The position numbers and the translations under genes are program-made. A DNA stretch of 64,000 nt from Sphingomonas montanisoli (lineage in GTDB: Bacteria > Pseudomonadota > Alphaproteobacteria > Sphingomonadales > Sphingomonadaceae), in the NCBI RefSeq assembly GCF_008274695.1, contig NZ_VTOU01000003.1, positions 62,001 to 126,000 of the forward strand. The letters run 5' to 3'. The notes below the pieces were generated by a model. The model saw nothing but the letters and a program-made list of their open reading frames with translations, searched no databases and had not been told where the DNA came from. The stretch's first letter is position 1; every line of letters begins with the position of its first letter. Below, in pieces: positions 8,088-14,318 of this stretch.

Positions 8088-8399
8088 ATGCCAGGATATA
8101 ACCGCTTACGCTTACCCGCCCAGTATCGGGCAATGGTCACCTTGAACGCGCGGGGCTTCGCGTGGGAATGGCTGCGTCGTAATCCCGAGTTCCGCGACAA
8201 CTGGGATGCGGCCAATGATTCCGCGCGACGTGCCAGCCGGAACTCGGAAGCCGCCGTCGGCCGCTCCGCTCGACGGATCGTCCAAATCTCGAAGCATCCT
8301 TTGGCACGGAGGTGGTCCCATTGGGGCCTCACCTTTCGCACCCGATTTAAATACGTCGGCGGTCGACGAACCGCCGATCGCTTGGCGTCCGGAAGTTGA
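8088..8399 (+). CDS. DUF6499 domain protein; zero-frame part of an FseA-like activator
   Basis: A 103-residue zero-frame product with GAGGAG seven bases before the ATG. Residues 1-83 carry the DUF6499 (transcriptional regulator-like) signature: ALPAQY-type start, AWEWLRRNPEFRDNW, and WGLTF at the end. After WGLTF the frame drifts into unrelated sequence, whereas the +1 frame continues with APDLNTSAVDEPPIAWRPEV, the expected entry into DUF2285. In ICEMlSymR7A the equivalent pair msi172-msi171 is joined by programmed +1 frameshifting to make FseA, the activator of the excisionase gene rdfS. Here an rdfS-like gene follows directly. The joined product would be about 277 residues. Confidence 0.8.
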   Translation: MPGYNRLRLPAQYRAMVTLNARGFAWEWLRRNPEFRDNWDAANDSARRASRNSEAAVGRSARRIVQISKHPLARRWSHWGLTFRTRFKYVGGRRTADRLASGS

Positions 8400-8922
8400 T
8401 GCGTCCGTACTGACGATCGTTCGACCGGTGCCTTGGGCAAGGGCGATCGGCGATCTCCGCTTCGTCTTCGAACGCTGGGGTGACCGGGTGATCCGCATCG
8501 CCTCTCCGGGCGGAACGCATCTGCTGATCCGGCGCCGCGGCGCGGCCGAACTGCAGCTCTGGCTTCCGTCCGGACTCGCGCCGACGACCGGGGGAAGCTT
8601 CGGGATCTACCTCCATCCCGATGCCAGCCACCCGAGCCGCGTTCACGCAGCCGCGACGTTTCGTCGCTCGATCGGGCATGGCACCCCCATCCGCGCTGCG
8701 CCTTACGCGCAGGCGCATCGGCACGCGGCAATGCTCTATGTCCATGATCTTGCACAGGACGGTGCCAGCCTCCGCGACATCGCCGGCATGGTTTTCGATC
8801 AACCACCCGAGGACTGGCGATCGAGTTCGATACGTTCCGATCTGCGGCGTCTCGTCGATGCCGCAGCCCAGATGATTGCTGGGGGCTATCGTCTGCTTCT
8901 GGGGACACGTCCGCCATCCTAG
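8206..8922 (+). CDS. DUF2285 domain protein; +1-frame part of an FseA-like activator
   Basis: The frame is open from 8206 to 8922, but the ATG at 8206 has no ribosome binding site. The meaningful sequence begins around 8338, just where the upstream DUF6499 frame ends its homology. The segment with IAWRPEV, LRFVFERWGDRVIRI, LLIRRRG, HPDASHPSRVHAAATFRRSIG and a C-terminal DUF2285 helix set (DGASLRDIAGMVF, SSSIRSDLRRLVDAA, MIAGGYRLLL) matches the DUF2285 half of FseA-type regulators. DUF2285 resembles a helix-turn-helix module. It is probably made mainly as the frameshift fusion with DUF6499. If translated alone, a shorter DUF2285 protein could act like the antiactivator QseM, but that is speculative. 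Confidence 0.75.
   Translation: MRPMIPRDVPAGTRKPPSAAPLDGSSKSRSILWHGGGPIGASPFAPDLNTSAVDEPPIAWRPEVDASVLTIVRPVPWARAIGDLRFVFERWGDRVIRIASPGGTHLLIRRRGAAELQLWLPSGLAPTTGGSFGIYLHPDASHPSRVHAAATFRRSIGHGTPIRAAPYAQAHRHAAMLYVHDLAQDGASLRDIAGMVFDQPPEDWRSSSIRSDLRRLVDAAAQMIAGGYRLLLGTRPPS
8331..8341 (+). promoter_or_regulatory. Candidate +1 ribosomal frameshift site
   Basis: The zero frame reads ACC TTT CGC ACC. Shifting +1 after TTT (8334-8336), by skipping C8337, gives TTT-C-GCA-CCC and joins DUF6499 WGLTF to DUF2285 APDL. Phe-tRNA on TTT can re-pair with the overlapping TTC, also a Phe codon, which is a favourable P-site +1 slip. A simple one-base indel or sequencing error would look the same. Confidence 0.6.
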
Positions 8923-8999
8923 CAGCGACTGCCGGTTCGATGTGGTCGCAATCCATGCCCCCTCGTTCCGGCCACCACGAGCCTTCTTTCCTCGCCGAT

Positions 9000-9064
9000 C
9001 ATGACCGGGTTCGCGAGGCGCTTGGCACGCGCCTCGCTTCCTTTGCTCAAGGAGCCCGGTCATG
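9000..9064 (+). promoter_or_regulatory. Nested hairpins enclosing the rdfS-like start codon
   Basis: CATGACCGGG (9000-9009) is exactly complementary to CCCGGTCATG (9055-9064), which contains the ATG at 9062. Inside it, GCGAGGCGC (9013-9021) pairs with GCGCCTCGC (9029-9037). The AAGGAG site (9049-9054) lies between the inner hairpin and the closing stem. The fold would hide the start codon and crowd the ribosome site, so it may restrain excisionase synthesis. Confidence 0.5.
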
Positions 9065-9325
9065 CCCGATATCATCAAGGACACACGTTATCTGCGCACC
9101 AAGGAGGCTGCTCATTATGTCGGCCTCTCGGCGCGCACGCTCGAAAAGCACCGCACCTATGGCACTGGCCCCGCCTACCGGAAAATCGGCGGCCGTGTCG
9201 TCTATACGCTCGAAGATCTACGTGCCTGGGCAGATCGCGGCGCATGCGCATCGACGTCGGATCCGAACAACGGTTCGGTCCCGCCGGCCGTGCGCCGACC
9301 CGACCAGGCGCCGGAGCACAACTAA
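9062..9325 (+). CDS. rdfS: RdfS-like excisionase (AlpA/MerR-type helix-turn-helix)
   Basis: An 87-residue protein with a single HTH_17 winged-helix domain at about residues 10-62: YLRTKEAAHYVGLSARTLEKH, then GPAYRKIGGRVVYTLEDLRAWADR. The tail of about 20 residues is proline/acid-rich and probably disordered. Proteins of this type act as recombination directionality factors (excisionases) or small transcription factors on integrative elements. Here it directly follows an FseA-like gene and precedes traF, as in ICEMlSymR7A, where FseA activates rdfS and RdfS steers the integrase toward excision. AAGGAG precedes the ATG by seven bases. Its TAA overlaps the next ATG by one base. No integrase gene is in the window, so the directionality role is inferred from context. 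Confidence 0.75.
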   Translation: MPDIIKDTRYLRTKEAAHYVGLSARTLEKHRTYGTGPAYRKIGGRVVYTLEDLRAWADRGACASTSDPNNGSVPPAVRRPDQAPEHN

Positions 9326-9894
9326 TGGCCGTCGCTCCGCATCGTCAGCCGAAGTCGAACGTCAAAGGCGGCCGATCGCGTCGTCGCTTCGCTCGGCTTG
9401 CCCTGTTCGCTGTCAGCACCGCGGCGCTGGCGGGCCTAACCGTTCCGGCGATCCACCATCCCCGTCTGCGCTTCGTCTGGAACGCGTCGGCGAGCGTGCC
9501 GCTCGGGCTGTATCGCCTTGCCCCGGCCACGGCGTTGGGCGTCGGCGACATGGTCGCGGTGCGACCGTCGCCCGCGCTCGCGCGCTTCATGGCCGAGCGC
9601 CGCTATGTCGAAGCGAATGTGCCCCTTCTGAAGCCAATCGCGGCAACAAACGGCGCGACCATTTGCCGCAACGGGCTACGCGTGGCGATCGACGGGCGGA
9701 CAGCCGCCGCCGCGCTGGCGCGCGATCGTTTTGGCCGTCGTCTGCCCGCATGGTCGGGATGTTACCGGCTGCGACCGGACCAGCTGTTCCTGATCGCGCC
9801 GTCGCACCCGGACTCGTTTGACAGCCGCTACTTTGGGCCGGTCTCGCAGACCCAGGTGCTCGGAAGCGCAACGCCGCTGTGGATCTGGTCATGA
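9325..9894 (+). CDS. traF: Conjugal transfer signal peptidase TraF (S26 family)
   Basis: A 189-residue inner-membrane protease. A basic N-terminus (RSRRR) is followed by one membrane helix at about residues 25-42, then the S26C box NASASVPLGLY with the likely nucleophile Ser57, and a downstream LLKPIAA segment providing the general-base lysine. In RP4-type systems TraF processes and cyclises the TrbC pilin, which fits the trbC gene at 49.5 kb. The ATG at 9325 overlaps the rdfS-like stop (TAATG). The frame is open further upstream but would run antiphase through rdfS. Its end overlaps the transglycosylase start by four bases (ATGA), so the three genes are one operon. Confidence 0.9.
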   Translation: MAVAPHRQPKSNVKGGRSRRRFARLALFAVSTAALAGLTVPAIHHPRLRFVWNASASVPLGLYRLAPATALGVGDMVAVRPSPALARFMAERRYVEANVPLLKPIAATNGATICRNGLRVAIDGRTAAAALARDRFGRRLPAWSGCYRLRPDQLFLIAPSHPDSFDSRYFGPVSQTQVLGSATPLWIWS

Positions 9895-10562
9895 GCGCGG
9901 GAACGAAGATCGCGAGCGGCATGGCGGCGCTGCTCGCCGCGAGTTGGTCGCTCGGCGCACAGGCCGCTTCGCCCGCAGTCGCGAACGCGTGTGCGAACTA
10001 TGCGTCGGAAGCCGCCAATCGATCAGGCTTGCCGATCGACATCGTGCTGCGAGTGATGATGGCAGAGTCGGGCGGCAATCCCCGCATTGTCTCATCAAAA
10101 GGTGCGATGGGCTGCATGCAAATCATGCCGGCGACGTGGAGCTATCTCAGCGGGCGCTACCGTCTGGGGGCCAATCCGTTCGACGCGCGGATGAACATGA
10201 TCGGCGGCGCCATGTATCTCGCGGAGCTGAGCTCGCGCTATGGCTGGCCCGGCGCGCTTTCGGCGTACAACGCCGGTCCCGGACGCTACCAGCGCTATGT
10301 TCGGAACCGCGTGCCGCTGCCGGCCGAAACGAGCGCCTACACCGCGCGCCTCGGGGGTAAAGTCGATCCTCGGCCTACGGTGGTGCTTGCGCCTCGCTGG
10401 CAAGAAGCATCGCTGTTCCTGGCGCGAAGGCCTCTGGAAGAAGTGCCCGAGCAGCCCGCCCAAATTGCCTTCTCCGCTGCTGCCAAAGGGGGACTGACCA
10501 ATCCACTCTTCCCTCTGTCTCCAGGCCCGGAGCAGGACGAAAAGACCGGCGTTGCCCGATGA
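9891..10562 (+). CDS. Lytic transglycosylase for conjugation
   Basis: A 223-residue exported SLT-domain protein. The signal peptide covers about residues 1-26 (hydrophobic core GMAALLAASWSLG, likely cleavage after AQA). The catalytic glutamate is Glu59 in VMMAESGGNP, followed by GAMGCMQIMPATW and ALSAYNAGPGRY, the classic SLT motifs. The roughly 80 C-terminal residues are proline-rich and unassigned. Such VirB1-like enzymes cut peptidoglycan to let the mating channel through. The start overlaps traF by four bases. Ti plasmids usually use other genes at this spot, but traF plus a transglycosylase is common on sphingomonad elements. Confidence 0.9.
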   Translation: MSAGTKIASGMAALLAASWSLGAQAASPAVANACANYASEAANRSGLPIDIVLRVMMAESGGNPRIVSSKGAMGCMQIMPATWSYLSGRYRLGANPFDARMNMIGGAMYLAELSSRYGWPGALSAYNAGPGRYQRYVRNRVPLPAETSAYTARLGGKVDPRPTVVLAPRWQEASLFLARRPLEEVPEQPAQIAFSAAAKGGLTNPLFPLSPGPEQDEKTGVAR

Positions 10563-10662
10563 TGTGGGACGCTCGACCCAATTGGGAATCGCGTGTCCCC
10601 GCGCTGCCATTGGACTATACTCCCCAATCCTCCGCCACTGGTGCATCCGAAGGAGCCAGATC

Positions 10663-10827
10663 ATGTTGCACATGGAGAAGGCGATAGAAGCAGCAGCCCG
10701 GGCGCTCTGTCGGGCGGAGGGCAACCCCGAGAACATCAAGTTCGAAGGCAAACCCATGTGGCAGAGCTATGTACCCGCCGCGACTGCTGCAATTGATGCT
10801 GCGTTGCCGCATTTGCGAGACCGCTGA
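10663..10827 (+). CDS. Small hypothetical protein
   Basis: A 54-residue protein starting at the ATG at 10663 with GGAG about eight bases upstream. It has two predicted helices (MEKAIEAAARALCRAEG and YVPAATAAIDAALPHL) joined by a loop with KFEGKPMWQ. A TATACT box lies about 50 bases upstream, so it may have its own promoter. Short proteins with this AIEAAARALC start are common in alphaproteobacteria, but I know of no assigned function. It is convergent with traD. Confidence 0.6.
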   Translation: MLHMEKAIEAAARALCRAEGNPENIKFEGKPMWQSYVPAATAAIDAALPHLRDR

Positions 10828-10906
10828 TTTGCAAGCCCAAGCTACGATTGCGGTGACCCATGAACGCAGACCGTGCCGCAGTCAGCAGCTCGCACCGGAG
10901 GCGGCA

Positions 10907-11269
10907 TCAGGCTTCGGTATCTGAGGTGGTATTTAGAGCTTTCAGCTTCGCGCTTCGAGATCTGGAAGCTTCTTCCGCTTCGGTCGCGAACGCGCGGGCG
11001 CCACGTCGCCGGTACAGCAGCTTTGCTTGTGCCGCGTCCTCGCCCTGGAGGCGAGCCGCCAGATCGAGAAACGCGCCATACAGCATGGCCCGGTCGTCGT
11101 CCGCGAGCGTGACGAGTCCGGCTTTTTGCACGAGGCCGCCGAGCTCGATCAGATGTTTGGTGCGTTCGCGCCTGGCCACAACCCATTCTCGCGTGTCGAT
11201 CCTCGCCCTTGCCGCCTCAAGCCGGTTCCGTGCCTGCCTCAGCCGTCTTGCCGCTTGCATTGTTGCCAT
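10907..11269 (-). CDS. traD: Conjugal transfer protein TraD (Ti type)
   Basis: A 120-residue basic, helical protein matching the small Ti-plasmid TraD, which is unrelated to F-plasmid TraD. The N-terminal part (AARRLRQARNRLEAARARIDTREW) and a KHLIELGGLVQKAGL segment fit the family. The C-terminus has a run of arginines and lysines. In Ti-type systems TraC and TraD are relaxosome accessories encoded divergently from traA, with oriT between them. That layout is kept here. Its start lies 53 bases inside the traC end, in another frame, so the pair is translationally coupled. Confidence 0.8.
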   Translation of the reverse strand: MATMQAARRLRQARNRLEAARARIDTREWVVARRERTKHLIELGGLVQKAGLVTLADDDRAMLYGAFLDLAARLQGEDAAQAKLLYRRRGARAFATEAEEASRSRSAKLKALNTTSDTEA

Positions 11270-11522
11270 TAGCGCGGCGCGAGGATCGCCGGCTTGTCTC
11301 CCGAAAGAATTGCGCTCCTCGCGCGCTCCACTTCGTCATGATCGCCTTGTCCGTTTCTGCGACGACCGCAAGCAAGGCGCCGGCAAGGAGATCGGGGTCG
11401 AGCGCATCGGCGCCGGTCGCCTCGATCAGTTCGCCGAATTGCTGGATCTTGCGCTGCTTGAGCATCTTGGCCCTGTCGTTGAGCGCCTTAAGCTCGGCGT
11501 CGAAATCCCGCACCTTCCGCAT
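11217..11522 (-). CDS. traC: Conjugal transfer protein TraC
   Basis: A 101-residue helical accessory protein: MRKVRDFDAELKALNDRA, then KMLKQRKIQQFGELIEATGADALDPDLLAGALLA. This matches the TraC/TraD relaxosome family of Ti-like plasmids. The C-terminal 25 residues are basic and low in complexity, as expected for a DNA-contacting tail. It is the first gene of the leftward traC-traD pair and diverges from traA across the candidate oriT; binding there would assist TraA nicking (family knowledge). GGAGATGC upstream of the ATG provides a close Shine-Dalgarno sequence. Confidence 0.8.
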   Translation of the reverse strand: MRKVRDFDAELKALNDRAKMLKQRKIQQFGELIEATGADALDPDLLAGALLAVVAETDKAIMTKWSARGAQFFRETSRRSSRRANGNNASGKTAEAGTEPA

Positions 11523-11599
11523 CGTCGCATCTCCTGTCTGCTGGTCGATGCGCTCTAGCTGGGCGGTCTGAGGCCCGGTTCAACGCTGCAAATCTCTCC

Positions 11600-11660
11600 G
11601 GAGCGCTCTAGCGTAGGAGAGCGCGCTTATACGTCGTACCGACGTCGCGAGTTCAGGCGT
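11600..11660. other. Candidate oriT between traC and traA
   Basis: The only traC-traA intergenic space (11523-11675) contains GCGCTCT (11603-11609) paired with AGAGCGC (11618-11624), then CGCGCTTATACGTCG. The last part also forms ACGTCG-TAC-CGACGT (11631-11645). The TTATACGTCG core resembles the nick region of rhizobial and Ti-type MobQ oriTs. Position between traC/D and the relaxase gene supports this. The nick base cannot be assigned by reading. Confidence 0.55.
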
Positions 11661-11675
11661 AGATGGGTTGCCGCG

Positions 11676-14318
11676 ATGGCGATCTATCACTTTTCGGCCA
11701 AGGTCATGGGGCGCGGCACCGGCCGCAGCGCGGTGGCGTCGGCGGCCTATCGCTCCGCCTCGCGCCTGCATGACGGGCGGCTCGGCCGGCATCACGACTT
11801 CACCAACAAGGCGGGCGTCGTCCATTCCGAAGTGATGCTGCCGGAGGACGCGCCTGAGCGGCTGCGTGATCGGGAGGCGCTGTGGAACGAGGTCGAGGCG
11901 ACCGAAAAGCGCAAGGACGCGCAGTTCGCCCGCGAGGTGGAGTTCGCGATCCCGCGCGAGATGACGCGGGACCAGGGCGTCGCGCTCGCCCGGGAATTCG
12001 TGGCCCGCGAATTCGTCGAGCGGGGCATGGTCGCCGATCTCAATGTGCATTGGGACATCGGCGTCGATGGCGAGGCCAAGCCGCACGCACATGTCATGCT
12101 CACAATGCGCGAGGTTGGACCCGAGGGGTTCGGCCCGAAGGTGCGCGAATGGAACGCGACCGCGTTGCTCCAGCAATGGCGCGAGAATTGGGCGACGCAC
12201 GTCAACGTACGACTGGCACAGCTCGGCATAGAGGCGCGGATCGATCACCGCAGCTATGACGCGCAGGGCATTGAGCTGGAGCCGCAGCACAAGATCGGCG
12301 CGGCCGGCGCACGCCGCGAGGCGAAAGGCGAAGATGCCGAGCGCGCGGCGGACCACCGCACTATCGCCCGCGACAACGGTGCTGCGATCATCGCCGATCC
12401 GCGCATCGGCCTGGAGACCCTGACCCGCCAACAGGCAACGTTCACCGTGCGCGACCTGGCAATGTTTGCGCATCGCCATTCGGAGGGAAAGGAGCAGTTC
12501 GACCGCGTGCTCGCCGCCATGCGCAACCATGAAACTCTCCTCGCGCTCGGCCGAGACGGGAACGGCGCCGAACGCTTCACGACGACCAGCATGATGAGCG
12601 CGGAGGAAGCGCTGGTGCGCGACGCCGAGCGCCTTGCCTCTGCGCGCATTCATGCGGTCTCCCAGGGCGATGTCGGGCGAGCTGTCCAAAGCAGCGAGGC
12701 ACGCGGCATGCGGCTCGGATCCGAGCAGCGCACCGCGCTTGACCATGTGCTGCGAATGCCGGGCTTGGCTCTGGTCGTCGGCTATGCCGGCGCCGGCAAA
12801 TCCGCGATGCTCGGCGTCGCGCGCGAGGCATGGGAGGCCGCCGGCTACACTGTTCGCGGCGCCGCGCTGTCGGGCATCGCGGCGGAGAATCTCGAAGGCG
12901 GGTCGGGCATTGCGTCTCGGACGATTGCCAGCCTCGAACATGGCTGGGCGCGCGATCGCGACCGCCTCACTTCGCGCGACGTGCTTGTGGTCGATGAGGC
13001 CGGCATGATCGGCACGCGCCAACTCCAGCGCGTGCTTGCCGAAGCGGCGGGTGCCGGCGCCAAGGTAGTGATGGTCGGCGACGTCCAGCAGCTTCAAGCG
13101 ATCGAGGCCGGCGCTGCGTTCCGGCTGCTCGCCGAGCGCCATGGCGCCGCCGAGATCGGCGAGGTGCGTCGGCAGACCGCCGAGTGGATGCGCGAGGCGA
13201 CCCGCGCCTTTGCCACCGGCCGAACCGCTGAGGCGATCGCCGCTTATTCGACCGCGGGCATGGTTCATGCCGTCGACACGCGAGACGCGGCGCGCGCTGC
13301 CCTGATCGATCGCTGGGACACAGAGCGCCGTGCCGCACCCACCGCCAGTCGCATCATCCTCACGCACACCAACCAGGAGGTTCATATGCTCAATCGTGCC
13401 GCGCGCGAGCGGCTCCATGCTCAAGGCGAGCTCGGCGCAGATGTCGCGGTCGGCACCGAACGTGGTCTGCGCGACTTCGCCGACCACGACCGCATCCTGT
13501 TCCTCAAGAATGAGCGCGACCTCGGTGTAAAGAACGGCACGCTAGGTCAGGTCGAAAAGGCGGAGCCCGATCAGCTTGCGGTGCGGCTCGACGACGGGCG
13601 TCGCATCAGCGTTGATCTCAAGACCTATGCCCATGTCGATCATGGGTATGCCGCGACCGTCCATAAAACGCAGGGCATGACCGTTGATCGCACGCATGTG
13701 CTGGCGACGCCGGGGCTCGATGCGCACGCTTCCTATGTTGCGCTTAGCCGCCACCGTGAAGGCACGGCGGTTCACTATGGCCGCGACGATTTCGCGGACG
13801 AAGCCGCGCTCCGCCGCACGCTCTCGCGCGAGCGGCCGAAGGATATGGCGCTCGATTACGATCGGCCGGCGTCCTCGCCTCGGTCCCGATCGCAAGCCGT
13901 AACCAGCGCGCGCGCTGGCGACGACGGCGGTCTTACCACCCCTCGCGAGCAGCCGCGAGGATTGGCAGCGCTGGCGTCGCGCGTGTTCGGTCGCGCCGGT
14001 GAAGAGCGCATGGCAGTGCCCGATCCCGCCCGCGAAGCGAGTAGGGATCACGCCGTCGATCACGGCGGCGGGGCCGCCCGTGAACCGGTAAAGGATCAGC
14101 CCGCCGTGCGCGTCACGTCTGCGACGCAAGGCAAGGGTGCGGACACCAGTCGTGGTGCCGACCCGACGAATAGCGAACAAGCCAAGGCGCTGCGCGCCAT
14201 GATGGCGGCGCGCGAGCGTGCCCCTCGCCAAACGGCGGAGTCCATGCGCGAGGCGCTGGCGGCGGCCAAGAAGGCGCCGGGCATCTCGCGCGATCACGAT
14301 TATGGAGTCGAGCGATGA
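11676..14318 (+). CDS. traA: MobQ relaxase-helicase TraA
   Basis: An 880-residue Ti-type TraA. The relaxase domain (about 1-230) has the nicking tyrosine Tyr25 in SAAYRSAS and metal ligands His125, His137 and His139 (VHWD, KPHAHVMLT). The helicase domain follows: Walker A GYAGAGKSA near residue 368, Walker B VLVVDEAGM, a GDVQQLQAIEAG motif, and the C-terminal YAATVHKTQGMT / YVALSRHR motifs of TraI/RecD-type helicases. TraA nicks oriT, stays attached to the 5' end and unwinds the strand for export. The extreme C-terminus (about 735-880) is charged and less conserved. The start follows the candidate oriT by 16 bases. The stop overlaps the coupling-protein start by four bases. Confidence 0.95.
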   Translation: MAIYHFSAKVMGRGTGRSAVASAAYRSASRLHDGRLGRHHDFTNKAGVVHSEVMLPEDAPERLRDREALWNEVEATEKRKDAQFAREVEFAIPREMTRDQGVALAREFVAREFVERGMVADLNVHWDIGVDGEAKPHAHVMLTMREVGPEGFGPKVREWNATALLQQWRENWATHVNVRLAQLGIEARIDHRSYDAQGIELEPQHKIGAAGARREAKGEDAERAADHRTIARDNGAAIIADPRIGLETLTRQQATFTVRDLAMFAHRHSEGKEQFDRVLAAMRNHETLLALGRDGNGAERFTTTSMMSAEEALVRDAERLASARIHAVSQGDVGRAVQSSEARGMRLGSEQRTALDHVLRMPGLALVVGYAGAGKSAMLGVAREAWEAAGYTVRGAALSGIAAENLEGGSGIASRTIASLEHGWARDRDRLTSRDVLVVDEAGMIGTRQLQRVLAEAAGAGAKVVMVGDVQQLQAIEAGAAFRLLAERHGAAEIGEVRRQTAEWMREATRAFATGRTAEAIAAYSTAGMVHAVDTRDAARAALIDRWDTERRAAPTASRIILTHTNQEVHMLNRAARERLHAQGELGADVAVGTERGLRDFADHDRILFLKNERDLGVKNGTLGQVEKAEPDQLAVRLDDGRRISVDLKTYAHVDHGYAATVHKTQGMTVDRTHVLATPGLDAHASYVALSRHREGTAVHYGRDDFADEAALRRTLSRERPKDMALDYDRPASSPRSRSQAVTSARAGDDGGLTTPREQPRGLAALASRVFGRAGEERMAVPDPAREASRDHAVDHGGGAAREPVKDQPAVRVTSATQGKGADTSRGADPTNSEQAKALRAMMAARERAPRQTAESMREALAAAKKAPGISRDHDYGVER

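Noticed and set aside
9001-9324. In-frame N-terminal extension of TraF
   Set aside because: It would overlap the rdfS-like gene completely in another frame, and the TAATG junction at 9323-9327 gives the natural start.
11580-13487. Long minus-strand open frame of 635 codons opposite traA
   Set aside because: It lies wholly antisense to a relaxase with clear motifs, has no recognisable domain, and is the kind of open antisense frame that high-GC third positions produce.
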